From Labilithrix sp. (GTDB lineage Bacteria; Myxococcota_A; Polyangia; Polyangiales; Polyangiaceae): a stretch of DNA of 64,000 bases. Location of the stretch: NCBI GenBank assembly GCA_019637175.1, contig JAHBWD010000018.1, forward strand, positions 62,001 to 126,000, written 5' to 3'. Positions 9,255 through 19,920 of this stretch are shown here, piece by piece. Each line of letters begins with the position of its first letter. The first letter of the stretch is position 1. The notes below the pieces were generated by a model. It made no database searches, had not been told where the DNA came from, and saw only the letters and a program-made list of their open reading frames with translations. A program made the position numbers and the translations under genes.

Positions 9255-10835
9255 TCAATCCCACGCGTTGCGCGTGCCGAGGATCTCCAAGGTGAGCGTG
9301 GCGTCGGGGATCGTGAAGTCGAGCGGCCTGATGTCCGCGATGCAGCTGGTGTCGATCGGCGCCGTCGGGCTCTCGAGGAACGCCATGATCATTCGCGTCC
9401 CGCACGATCGTCCCTCGCGGGTCGTCGACGACGCGAACACCGTGTGACCCGCCGTCGGCACCTCGACCCACGTCTGGTGAGGCTTGGTGAAGTGCTCCCG
9501 CATCGGACGCGCCTTGCGGAGCAGCGTCGCGGGATCGAGCCCCCCCTGGAGGAAGAGCATCGGCGTATCGGTGCTCGCGTACGTCTTCGTGCTCGCGTCG
9601 GGCGTGTAGCGGGGCCACTGGTGGTAGAGCGCGCCCATCTGCTCGGTGATGTCGCGCGAGGCCACCGCGCCGTCGCGGATCGCGGCGAGCTCTTCGACCG
9701 TGGGCGCAGGATCCTCCCACAGCTCGGAGAAGATGATGTTGTAGGTGAGGCCCCAGCCCCACTGCTTCATCATCTCGCTCTCCGGCGCATCCTGCGTGAG
9801 CACGAGGACGAGCCTCTTCAACGCGGAGACGTCGCGCGCCTCGCAGCGATCGGCGCGATGGACGACCGCCGGAATGTACGTCCTCAGGTTCGGGTCCATG
9901 AGGAACGCGGAGAACGCCCGACGAAAGAGCACGTGCGTCGGAAAGTCAGGGTGCGCGATCGCCGCGCAGTGGCCCTCCTTCAGCTTCGCGAAGAGCGCCT
10001 GCGCCTTCGCCCACGGATCGGGGCCGAGCTTTCCGCTGCAGAACGCGTCCGCCTTGCACGCTTCCATGAAGTCGCGCGCGGCTTCGTCGGAGTCCGCGTC
10101 TTGACGGGCGAGGCTCGACCCCGGTGGGACGATCGAGTCGAGGATGACGCCCGATGCCTGCGTGGGAAAGAGCTGGAGATAGCGATGCGCCCAATAGGTG
10201 CCATACGACACGCCGAGGACGAACGTCGGCTGCCCCTCGGTCTTCGTGCGCGCGATCGCGATTCCGAGATCGTTCGCCGCTCGTGTGGTGTCGTAGAGGT
10301 GCAGATCGTCCGCGTGGCTCGCCTTCAGCGCGGGCAGGCACGCGGCCCACTCGGCCTCGGTGATCGCGAGGCCGGCCTCGCTGTCGCTCGCTTCTTGCGC
10401 GGGGCAGCCGAGGCGCGCGGACTTCCCCGTGCCGCGATGATCGGGCAGGTAGTAGTCGACGTCGGGGAAGCGCGTCGCCATCGCCTCGGCGATGTTCTCG
10501 AAGACGTACGCGGAGGCTCCTGGTCCGCCCTGGAGCATCCAGAGCGCGCGGAGGCTCTTTCCGCCGGCGGGCCGGTAGCGCTTGACGAAGAAGTCGATCG
10601 TCTTTCCCTGCGGCGCCTTCGCGTCGAGCGGGACGGGGATCTTCGCGCACTCGACCTCGGGCCCCTTGCCTTCGCTGTGCAGCGGGCACGACGTCCATGC
10701 GACGGGAGCGACGGCTTCGGCGCCCGCGTCCGCGTTCGGGTCGGGCTCGCCGTCCGCGGGCGTGGGGCTCGACGACGAGCACGAGGCCAGAGACACGATG
10801 ACGAGCGCGAGCGCGTGCGTAGGGAGCGACTTCAT
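9255..10835 (-). CDS. Secreted alpha/beta-hydrolase, TAP-like (peptidase S33 family) lipoprotein
   Basis: The protein has 526 residues. The N-terminus carries a signal peptide with a lipobox-like SLASC near residue 19, then an acidic linker. The alpha/beta-hydrolase core shows the oxyanion region LQGGPGASA (~95-105), the nucleophile elbow GVSYG (Ser near residue 206), a TAP-like C-terminal domain, an Asp within FLQGGLDPATLL and a terminal His in TAGHTVF. This is the architecture of tripeptidyl aminopeptidase/proline-iminopeptidase-type hydrolases. It would act on peptides or esters outside the cytoplasm. It is a single gene, convergent with the histidine kinase. Confidence 0.85.
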   Translation of the reverse strand: MKSLPTHALALVIVSLASCSSSSPTPADGEPDPNADAGAEAVAPVAWTSCPLHSEGKGPEVECAKIPVPLDAKAPQGKTIDFFVKRYRPAGGKSLRALWMLQGGPGASAYVFENIAEAMATRFPDVDYYLPDHRGTGKSARLGCPAQEASDSEAGLAITEAEWAACLPALKASHADDLHLYDTTRAANDLGIAIARTKTEGQPTFVLGVSYGTYWAHRYLQLFPTQASGVILDSIVPPGSSLARQDADSDEAARDFMEACKADAFCSGKLGPDPWAKAQALFAKLKEGHCAAIAHPDFPTHVLFRRAFSAFLMDPNLRTYIPAVVHRADRCEARDVSALKRLVLVLTQDAPESEMMKQWGWGLTYNIIFSELWEDPAPTVEELAAIRDGAVASRDITEQMGALYHQWPRYTPDASTKTYASTDTPMLFLQGGLDPATLLRKARPMREHFTKPHQTWVEVPTAGHTVFASSTTREGRSCGTRMIMAFLESPTAPIDTSCIADIRPLDFTIPDATLTLEILGTRNAWD

Positions 10836-10945
10836 GCGCGCAGCCTCTCAGGCTCCCGCCCGCGGATGACCTAACGTCGCCTAACTTCTCGGCGTCGCGG
10901 CCGCTCTGGGCTCTCGACGCTCCGTGTGCGATCGTCTCTCGAGCC

Positions 10946-13264
10946 GTGCAGCGAGAACGCGAAAGTCCCCGTTCTTCCCGGAGGATCCACGGCCGCTCGG
11001 AGGAGCTCGTCGAGGCGATCGCGCTGCTCGCGAAGGGCGAGCGCCTCCTCACGCTCCGCGGGCCTCCCGGCGTCGGAAAGACGACGCTGGCGCGCGCCCT
11101 CGTCGAGCGCCTCGCTCTCGAGGGCCGTCGCGTGTTCTTCGCTTCGCTCGACGGCGTCGACGCGCGCGCGGCGGCGCTCGCGACGATCGCGCGCGCGCTC
11201 GGGCTCTCGCCGCGGACCTCGAACGAAGCCGTCGTCCTCGAGCGGATCATCCGCCAGCTCGACACGGGCACCGCGACGCTCGTCCTCGACGGCGTCGACG
11301 CGATCCGCGCGGACGCGCGATCCATCGTCGACGATCTGCTCGCGGAGACGACCGATCTCTCCATCGTCACGGGCTCGCGGACCGCGCTCGCGTCACCGCT
11401 CGAGATCGTCGTCACGCTCGCCCCGCTCGCCGTCGACGTCGCGACGGCGTTGCTCGTCGAACGCGTCGGCCGAGCCGCGCCGAAGCGCACGATCGAGCCG
11501 GAGCTCGCGCGGGAGCTCGCGCAGCGCTCCGCGGGGCTGCCCCTCGCGATCGAGATCGTCGCCGGTTGGGTCGCTTCGCTCGGCGCGCGCGAGACGCTCT
11601 CGGCGCTGCGCGAAGGCGAGCTCGCGCTCGACGCGCTCGATCAAGCGCTCGATGCGTCGTGGACGTTGCTCGGCGTCGAGGAGCGCCGGGCGTTCGGGGC
11701 GTGCAGCGTCTTTCGAAAGACGTTCGACATCGAGGCCGCGCGCGCGGTCGTCGGCGCGTCCCGCGCTGCGTCCGACCTCGCTACGCTCGTCTCCGCGTCG
11801 CTCCTCGACGTGCACGACACGTGCGACGGCGCTCGCTACGCGATGCTCGAGGGCGTCCGCGACTACGCCGCGAGGCGGGCGCCGGCCGAGGCCGTCGACG
11901 CGCGCGAGCGCCTCGCGCAGCACCTCGCGACGTGCACGAGGCCGCGCGCCGATTTGCCCGCGAGCTGGAGAAGGCTCGCGGAAGAGCGCGACGACCTCGT
12001 CGTCGCGTGGGAGCACGCGATCGATCGCGATCCGCGGAGCGCCCTCCGGCTCGCGGTGGTCCTCGAGCCGAGCCTCGCCGCGCAGGGGCCGCCGTCGCTC
12101 CACCGGGCGATCCTCGAGCGATCGATCGCCGCGAGCGAGACCGCGGGCCTGCCCGAGCTCGCCGAGGCACACGCGGCGGCGACGGTCGATCTGCTCTACG
12201 CGCTCGGTCGCCTCGAAGCGCTGGGCGGACACCACGAAGCGTCGCGCGCGCTGCTCGAGCGCGGGATTGCGCTCGCCGAGCGTCACGCCGACGGCGTGCG
12301 AACGGCGTGGCTCATCGCGCACCTCGCGATGTCGCTTCGCGCGCTCGGGCGCGTCGACGAGGCCGCGGCGCTCGTCGAGCGCGCGCGCGCCGTCGAGAGC
12401 CGCGAGGCCGACGCGCGCCTCCACGCCACCGTCGAGCGCGCGGCCGGCGCGCTTCACCTCGCCGGCGGTCGTCTCGAGCCCGCCGGCGAAGCGTATCGTC
12501 GCGCGGGCGTCGCGGCGCGAGCGGCGAGCGCGTCGAGGCTCGAGGGCCTCGCGCTCCTCGGCTCGGGGCAGGTGCACCTCGCGCGCGGCGACCTCGACGC
12601 GGCTTCGAGCGCCTTCGCCGAGGCGCGGTCGTGCTTCGAGATCGCGACCGACGCGCGTCACCTCGCGCGCCTCGCGGTTCACGAAGGCGCCGTCGCGCTT
12701 CGACGCGGAGACGTCACCGACGCCGAGGAACGCTTCGCGCGCGCGCTCGACGACGTCGTCCTCCAAGACGACGTCGAAGGAGAGCTCGAGGCTCGCCTCG
12801 GCTTGGTGCGCGCGGCGCGCGCGCGCGACGACACGCGCCTCGCGGAGCGTCGGCTCGACGAGCTCGCGCTCGGCGTACGCCGCACCGACGACGTATCGTG
12901 GAAGAGGCGCCTCGCCGAGCTCGGCGAGGCCATCGCTTCGCGAGACGCGATCGTCCTCACGCTGACGCGCGACGGGCGCTCCTTCGAGCTCGGATCTCGC
13001 GCCGTCGACTTCGGCCGACGCGGCCCGCTTCGGCGCATTCTGCTCGCGCTCGCCGAGCGACGACGTGCCCCGGATCGCGCGCTCTCGGTCGCCGAGACGC
13101 TCGCCGTAGGCTGGCCCGGAGAGAGGATGCGCCACGAGTCGGGCGCGGCGCGCGTCTACATGGCGATCCGACGACTGCGGATGCTCGGGCTCGAGCCGAT
13201 CTTGCGAACGTCCGACGCAGGCTACGCGCTCGACGAGAGCGTCGCGATCGTCTGGCGCGATTGA
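10946..13264 (+). CDS. STAND/AAA-type ATPase regulator with TPR-like helices and C-terminal winged helix
   Basis: The protein has 772 residues. The P-loop GPPGVGKTTLA (39-49) and the Walker-B-like LVLDGVDAI (~113) mark an NB-ARC/AfsR-like nucleotide-switch domain. Residues ~280-650 are Ala/Leu/Glu/Arg-rich helical repeats of TPR type. The last ~110 residues (FGRRGPLRRILLALAER ... GAARVYMAIRRLRMLG ... GYAL) resemble an OmpR/SARP-like winged-helix DNA-binding domain placed at the C-terminus. It is probably a cytoplasmic transcription regulator whose ATPase state is set by a ligand or protein bound to the repeats. The GTG start at 10946 lies about 110 bp from the divergent peptidase gene. Confidence 0.78.
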   Translation: MQRERESPRSSRRIHGRSEELVEAIALLAKGERLLTLRGPPGVGKTTLARALVERLALEGRRVFFASLDGVDARAAALATIARALGLSPRTSNEAVVLERIIRQLDTGTATLVLDGVDAIRADARSIVDDLLAETTDLSIVTGSRTALASPLEIVVTLAPLAVDVATALLVERVGRAAPKRTIEPELARELAQRSAGLPLAIEIVAGWVASLGARETLSALREGELALDALDQALDASWTLLGVEERRAFGACSVFRKTFDIEAARAVVGASRAASDLATLVSASLLDVHDTCDGARYAMLEGVRDYAARRAPAEAVDARERLAQHLATCTRPRADLPASWRRLAEERDDLVVAWEHAIDRDPRSALRLAVVLEPSLAAQGPPSLHRAILERSIAASETAGLPELAEAHAAATVDLLYALGRLEALGGHHEASRALLERGIALAERHADGVRTAWLIAHLAMSLRALGRVDEAAALVERARAVESREADARLHATVERAAGALHLAGGRLEPAGEAYRRAGVAARAASASRLEGLALLGSGQVHLARGDLDAASSAFAEARSCFEIATDARHLARLAVHEGAVALRRGDVTDAEERFARALDDVVLQDDVEGELEARLGLVRAARARDDTRLAERRLDELALGVRRTDDVSWKRRLAELGEAIASRDAIVLTLTRDGRSFELGSRAVDFGRRGPLRRILLALAERRRAPDRALSVAETLAVGWPGERMRHESGAARVYMAIRRLRMLGLEPILRTSDAGYALDESVAIVWRD

Positions 13265-13269
13265 CTTGG

Positions 13270-14175
13270 CTATCCGCTCGCCGGGAGGCCGAACACGAGC
13301 GAGCGATGCGCGGAGATGCCCGCCCGCACGCCGTCGCCGACGGCGAGCGCGACGGATCCCGCGGGCAGGGCCACGTCGCCGCAAGCGAACACGCCGGGCA
13401 CGGTCGTCGCCTTCATTTCATCCGTCTTCACGTAGAAGCCGAACGGGCTCTCCTCGAGCGCGCACCCGAGCTCGGCGGCGATCGGCGTCGACGGGCGCGT
13501 GCGCGGCCCGACGAAGAGCCCGCGGAACCCCAGCGCGCGGCCCGACGCGAGGCGGACCGACGGCGCCGCGTCGTCGCCTTCGACCGCGGCCACCGCCTCG
13601 CGCTCGATGACGACGCCTCGCCTCTCGAGCGCGGCGCTCTCCTCGGCCGTCGGCTCGAACAGACCGCGCGTGAAGTACGTCGTCTTCCCCCAATCAGGGA
13701 GCATCTGCGCGACGTGGGCGGCCGCGGGCATCGTCGCGAGGACGCCGATCGCCCCGCCGTCGAGCTCGTAGCCGTGACAGTACGGACAGTGAAAGACGCT
13801 GCGGCCCCAGCGCTCGGCGACGCCGTCAATCGACGGTAGCTCGTCGGAGACGCCGTACGCGAGGATCATTCGCTTCGCCTCGAGGTTCCGCGCGCCGTCG
13901 AGCTCGACGACGAACGCGTCCGCCGCGCCGCGCGCCGCGCGCGCAGTGCCCTCGATCCAGGTCACCGTCGGGTAGGCGAGGAGCTGCGCGCGCGCGTTCT
14001 CCGCGATCGCGCGGCCCTCGTGACCGTCGTGCCCCAAGAAGCCGTGCGAGTGCGTCGCGAAGCGGTTGCGACGGAGCCCTGCGTCGATCACGGCGACGGC
14101 GCGCCGCGCGCGCGCGAGCTGGAGCGCCGCGGAGATCCCTGCGTAGCTTCCCCCGACGATGACCGCGTCAAGCAT
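13270..14175 (-). CDS. NAD(P)/FAD-dependent oxidoreductase, thioredoxin-reductase-like
   Basis: The protein has 301 residues, the length of low-Mr thioredoxin reductases. It shows the FAD-binding VIVGGSYAGISAALQLARA (6-24), the redox pair in HCPYCHGYE (CxxC near residue 133), and the FAD-ribityl ACGDVA near the C-terminus. The second dinucleotide site after the CxxC reads IGVLATMPAAAH rather than GxGxxA, so NADPH binding may be altered and the enzyme could use another electron donor or act as an oxidase. Its 5' end overlaps the Rrf2 gene by 8 bp, so the two are co-expressed and probably form a redox-sensing regulatory unit. Confidence 0.85.
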   Translation of the reverse strand: MLDAVIVGGSYAGISAALQLARARRAVAVIDAGLRRNRFATHSHGFLGHDGHEGRAIAENARAQLLAYPTVTWIEGTARAARGAADAFVVELDGARNLEAKRMILAYGVSDELPSIDGVAERWGRSVFHCPYCHGYELDGGAIGVLATMPAAAHVAQMLPDWGKTTYFTRGLFEPTAEESAALERRGVVIEREAVAAVEGDDAAPSVRLASGRALGFRGLFVGPRTRPSTPIAAELGCALEESPFGFYVKTDEMKATTVPGVFACGDVALPAGSVALAVGDGVRAGISAHRSLVFGLPASG

Positions 14176-14638
14176 GTCGTTGTTCTCCTCTCGACGATCT
14201 CTGCGACCGACACGACGCCGGTCGCGCGTGCGTGACCTCGCGACGAACGTCGGCGAGCGACGTTCGCTTCAAGCCCGCGAGGAACACGTCGGAGGCGTGC
14301 GCGAGCGCCTCGTCGACGGCTCGGTTCACCGCGCGCTCGACGAGGCACCGCGGGTTCTTCGTCCGCGGGCCGACCGCGAAGAGCGTCGTGACGCCGAGCG
14401 CGGCGTATACCTCGTCGAGCCTGATCTCGTCGAGCGGCCGCGCGACCTCCCAGCCGCCGCCTCGCCCTTTCTGCGCGCGCACGATGCCCGCTTCACGCAG
14501 CCCGGCCATCGTGCGGCGCATGACGACGGGATGGATCGCCATGCGCGCCGCGAGATCTTCCGAGGTGATCGCCGCGTCGAGGTCGCCCATGTGCAGCAGC
14601 GCGTGGAGCACCAGGGATAGGCGGCCGTCGGACTTCAT
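14168..14638 (-). CDS. Rrf2-family transcriptional regulator
   Basis: The protein has 156 residues. The winged-helix N-terminus (SLVLHALLHMGDL, SEDLAARMAIHPVVMRRTM, AQKGRGGGWEVARPLDEIRL) matches the Rrf2 family, which includes IscR, NsrR and YwnA. Only one Cys (C98 in NPRCLVERAVNRAV) sits where FeS members have three, so it probably does not bind an FeS cluster. The C-terminal ~30 residues are irregular and may not be structured. It is first gene of a two-gene unit with the thioredoxin-reductase-like enzyme. A palindromic operator covers its start codon, suggesting autorepression. Confidence 0.88.
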   Translation of the reverse strand: MKSDGRLSLVLHALLHMGDLDAAITSEDLAARMAIHPVVMRRTMAGLREAGIVRAQKGRGGGWEVARPLDEIRLDEVYAALGVTTLFAVGPRTKNPRCLVERAVNRAVDEALAHASDVFLAGLKRTSLADVRREVTHARPASCRSQRSSRGEQRHA

Positions 14639-14657
14639 GTAACTTTGTTTGTTACAT
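14637..14657. promoter_or_regulatory. Putative Rrf2 operator (7-bp inverted repeat, 7-bp spacer)
   Basis: ATGTAAC-tttgttt-GTTACAT is a perfect inverted repeat with an A/T-rich centre in otherwise GC-rich DNA. It begins on the start codon of the Rrf2 gene and extends upstream. Dyads of this size are usual for dimeric Rrf2 regulators, so repressor binding here would block its own transcription or translation. It also lies about 65 bp upstream of the divergent sigma-54 activator gene. Confidence 0.7.
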
Positions 14658-14722
14658 TAATCGCCCCGCGTCAAGGCGCCGATTGCCACGGGCGAGCGAT
14701 CCCGCATTAGGATGCTCTTCGC

Positions 14723-16237
<1,515 letters not shown>

Positions 16238-16239
16238 TC

Positions 16240-16274
16240 GCCGAACCTTCGGCACCCCTGCCGAATCTTCGGCA
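16240..16274. promoter_or_regulatory. Twin palindromes, possible enhancer sites
   Basis: Two near-identical dyads, GCCGAA-CC-TTCGGC (16240-16253) and TGCCGAA-TC-TTCGGCA (16259-16274), have centres exactly 20 bp apart, about two helical turns. They lie between the sigma-54 activator and a small gene that has a weak -24/-12 match. This is the arrangement expected of upstream activator sites for dimers of a Fis-type regulator. A paired transcription-terminating stem is the alternative, but no T-run follows. Confidence 0.5.
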
Positions 16275-16316
16275 GCCGGCGCCTCGATTCGCGCGCGATT
16301 TCGCGAGGGCGGCGAG

Positions 16317-16332
16317 AGGCACGCGCCGTGCA
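16317..16332 (+). promoter_or_regulatory. Possible sigma-54 -24/-12 promoter (weak match)
   Basis: AGGCACGCGCCGTGCA keeps the invariant GG-N10-GC spacing and differs from TGGCACG-N4-TTGCA at two positions. It is about 45 bp downstream of the twin palindromes. The predicted transcription start (~16343) would be only two bases before the ATG at 16345, so the transcript would be leaderless or the true start codon lies further in. Chance occurrence is plausible in GC-rich sequence. Confidence 0.3.
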
Positions 16333-16344
16333 GCGCTCGCGTGC

Positions 16345-16578
16345 ATGAAGAAGGACCCCACGAACGGACGCACCTGCTACTGCGGACATCGTCGCGGAGA
16401 CCCTGCCATTCACGAGGAGCCCGAGTACTCGATGTGGGGCTGGATCGTGCTCAGCATGTTCGGCGTCACGCCGCGTCCCCATCACATCGCGTTCCGTTGC
16501 GCCTACTGCCGCGAGGAGCTCGGGCAGTCTCGCGATCCGAGGCTCCTCGCGCGACGGACGACGCCGCGGGCGGCCTAG
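16345..16578 (+). CDS. Small protein with cysteine pairs (possible zinc ribbon)
   Basis: The product has 77 residues and is not recognised. CYCGHR near residue 11 and CAYC near residue 53 could supply four metal ligands for a small zinc ribbon, with a hydrophobic WGWIVLSMFGV segment between them. The C-terminus is Arg-rich. The ATG at 16345 is the first plausible start. The gene follows a sigma-54 activator and its palindromes, so it may be that activator's target. Confidence 0.5.
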   Translation: MKKDPTNGRTCYCGHRRGDPAIHEEPEYSMWGWIVLSMFGVTPRPHHIAFRCAYCREELGQSRDPRLLARRTTPRAA

Positions 16579-16616
16579 CGCGCCTACGGCGTCGTCGCGC
16601 TCTCGGCTCGATCGCG

Positions 16617-17864
16617 TCAGTCGCGCGCGACGATCGTGGCGACGCCCTCCGCGAGCTTCGCGACGTCGACGCCGAGCCCTGCGCCGAGCTCGGTCGCCGC
16701 GACCTTGCTCGTCGCCGCCAAGCTGCGACCGTGCAGGCGCTGGTCGACCACGGTGACGTTCTCGATCGGAAGATCGGTCACGGTGTCGAGCATCTGACCG
16801 GCGAGGACGCCGACCTTCTGCGCGACGAAGATGCGCCGCGCGTCGGGGCCGGCGCTCTTCCAGACGCGCGCGACGTCACGCAGCGATTGCGCCCGCGCCT
16901 TGCCGCCCGCGACGATCCCCGCCATCGCGCCGCGCGCCGCGAGCACGCGACGGTCGCGCTCGGCCTCCGCGCCCTTGATCTCGTCGGCCTCGAGCTGGAG
17001 GCGCACCTGCTCGATGCGCGCGCTCTGCACGGCGAGCTCGGCGCTCGCGCGGGCGATGCGCGCGGTGACCTCGGCGCGCTCCTCGGCGACGAGCGCGTCG
17101 CGCTTGCTGCGCGCGTCGACGATGCGCCGCGCCGCCTCCGCCTGTGCCTTCGCGACCTCGGCGTCGACGCGCGCGATCGTGCGCGTCTCGAAGTTCGCCG
17201 CGTTGCGCTCGGCGGAGAGCGCGCGGTTCTCGGCCTCGGCGACGCGCGAGCGCATCTGGAGCTCGGCCGACTGCTTGCGCCCGAGGCTGTCGAGGTACCC
17301 CTTGTCGTCGGAGACGTTCTGGATCTTGAGCGTGTCGAGCACGAGCCCGAGCCGCTTCAGATCGGTGTCGGCCTCGTGCAAGAGGCTCTGCGCGAACTTC
17401 ACGCGATCGTGGTTGACCTCCTCGGGGGTCAACGTCGCGAGCACGCCGCGCAGGTTGCCCTCGAGCGTCTCCTTCGCCACCGCCTCCACGACGCGCCGAG
17501 GCTTGCCGAGGAATCGTTCGATCGCGTTGCCGATGACGGGCTCCGTCGACGCGATCTTCACGTTCGCGACGGCGTTGACGTTCAACGGGATGCCCCCCTT
17601 CGAGTACGCGCCCTCGACGCGCACGTCGATGATCATGTTCGTGAGGTCGAGCCGGTCGACGGTCTCGAACATCGGGATCTGCAGCCCGCGGCCGCCTTGC
17701 ACGAGGCGGTAGCCGACCGTGTGCGCGCCTTCGCGCCGGCGTGAACCGGAGAAGACGAGCACCTCGTTCGGCTGACAGATGTGAATGAGCTTGCTCACGA
17801 TCATCAGGGCGACGAGGGCCGCGAGCGCGAGGACGACGACGACGACGACGGCGGTGGTCAACAT
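16617..17864 (-). CDS. SPFH/flotillin-like membrane protein
   Basis: The protein has 415 residues. One N-terminal helix (~3-28) is followed by CQPNEVLVFSG and an SPFH/band-7 domain (~30-190, including GGIPLNVNAVANVKI and LEGNLRGVLATLTPEEV). A long Ala/Glu/Arg-rich coiled coil comes next (~195-320), then a C-terminal domain rich in oligomerisation-type repeats. This is flotillin (YqiK-like) architecture, which scaffolds membrane microdomains. It is the last gene of a three-gene unit with a second flotillin and an OB-fold membrane protein, 37 bp downstream of the former. Confidence 0.87.
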   Translation of the reverse strand: MLTTAVVVVVVLALAALVALMIVSKLIHICQPNEVLVFSGSRRREGAHTVGYRLVQGGRGLQIPMFETVDRLDLTNMIIDVRVEGAYSKGGIPLNVNAVANVKIASTEPVIGNAIERFLGKPRRVVEAVAKETLEGNLRGVLATLTPEEVNHDRVKFAQSLLHEADTDLKRLGLVLDTLKIQNVSDDKGYLDSLGRKQSAELQMRSRVAEAENRALSAERNAANFETRTIARVDAEVAKAQAEAARRIVDARSKRDALVAEERAEVTARIARASAELAVQSARIEQVRLQLEADEIKGAEAERDRRVLAARGAMAGIVAGGKARAQSLRDVARVWKSAGPDARRIFVAQKVGVLAGQMLDTVTDLPIENVTVVDQRLHGRSLAATSKVAATELGAGLGVDVAKLAEGVATIVARD

Positions 17865-17901
17865 GACGATGGGCTCCTTCGATGCGAATGAGAGAGGGGG
17901 T

Positions 17902-19214
<1,313 letters not shown>

Positions 19215-19218
<4 letters not shown>

Positions 19219-19784
19219 GGCTGGTCTTTCCCTTTCGTTGCTTTCGTGGACGTGACGAGCACGACGCCGTCGTCGCGCACGTCGTAGACGACGACCGGAT
19301 CGGAGATCTCGAGGACGCCTTCGTCCTCCGTCTCGGCGTCGAAATCGATGATCTGGTTCTCGAGCCGCACGCGGATGCGGCCGAGCGCGCCCCGGCCCGG
19401 AGGCAACACGACGGTGCCGCTGACGCCGACGCACGCGTCACGGGCGAGCGTGCTCGAGATCTGATCTGCCGCGAGCCAGCGGACGAGCTTCGTCACGCCG
19501 AGGCCGGCGGCGTAGCCGACGGCGAGGGCGGTCGCCGCGACGGCGATCGGGCCGAGCCCGGAGAGCCACGTGAGCAGCGCGCCGGTGAGGCCGCCGAACG
19601 CGAGGAGGAACGTCCAGAACCGCAGCGACGCGATCGGGAGCGCCTCCAGCATGAGCTCGATCTCGGGGGAGGCCTCCGCCTCGAGCTCGACGTCGGCCTC
19701 GGCGTCGTCGTGATGGCCGCCCGCGAGCGAGAGGAGCAACAGGAGGCCGCCCGTGACCGCGCTGGCGAGGTAGAGGAGGATCAC
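19215..19784 (-). CDS. NfeD/YqiJ-like OB-fold membrane protein
   Basis: The protein has 189 residues. An N-terminal helix (VILLYLASAVTGGLLLLLSL) precedes an acidic, His-containing loop. Two further helices (~65-110) follow, then an OB-fold-like beta domain (VGVSGTVVLPPGRGALGRIRV ... IDFDAETEDEG). This matches the YqiJ/NfeD partner that accompanies flotillins. The GTG at 19784 is preceded by GAGGAG, and the next start in frame would delete the first helix. The stop overlaps the flotillin start by 4 bp. A near-consensus sigma-54 promoter lies directly upstream. Confidence 0.78.
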
Positions 19785-19796
19785 GCGGCTCCTCTT

Positions 19797-19812
19797 TGCG
19801 AGGTACGTGCCA
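19797..19812 (-). promoter_or_regulatory. Sigma-54 promoter of the NfeD-flotillin operon
   Basis: On the minus strand the sequence is TGGCACG-TACC-TCGCA, which departs from TGGCACG-N4-TTGCA only at one T. The GG-N10-GC core is exact. The predicted transcription start is about 19786, two bases before the GTG start, so the leader would be minimal. A divergent sigma-54 activator gene begins 109 bp away, and a dyad at 19883-19902 is a candidate enhancer site. Confidence 0.72.
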
Positions 19813-19882
19813 CGCGCGCGCACGCATGAATCACGCGGCGGCGGCGCCCCGTCCCCCAGAATGATGAAATTTGCTCGGGTGA

Positions 19883-19902
19883 ATCTCGCCTTGTGGCGAT
19901 AT
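19883..19902. promoter_or_regulatory. Dyad between flotillin operon and sigma-54 activator
   Basis: ATCTCGCC-TTGT-GGCGATAT is an inverted repeat of 8-bp arms with one mismatch (perfect over TCGCC/GGCGA). It sits about 70-90 bp upstream of the sigma-54 promoter and about 20 bp before the start of the divergent activator gene. That is a suitable position for both enhancer binding and autoregulation. Confidence 0.5.
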
Positions 19903-19920
19903 TCGCCTATCCTCTCAGGG

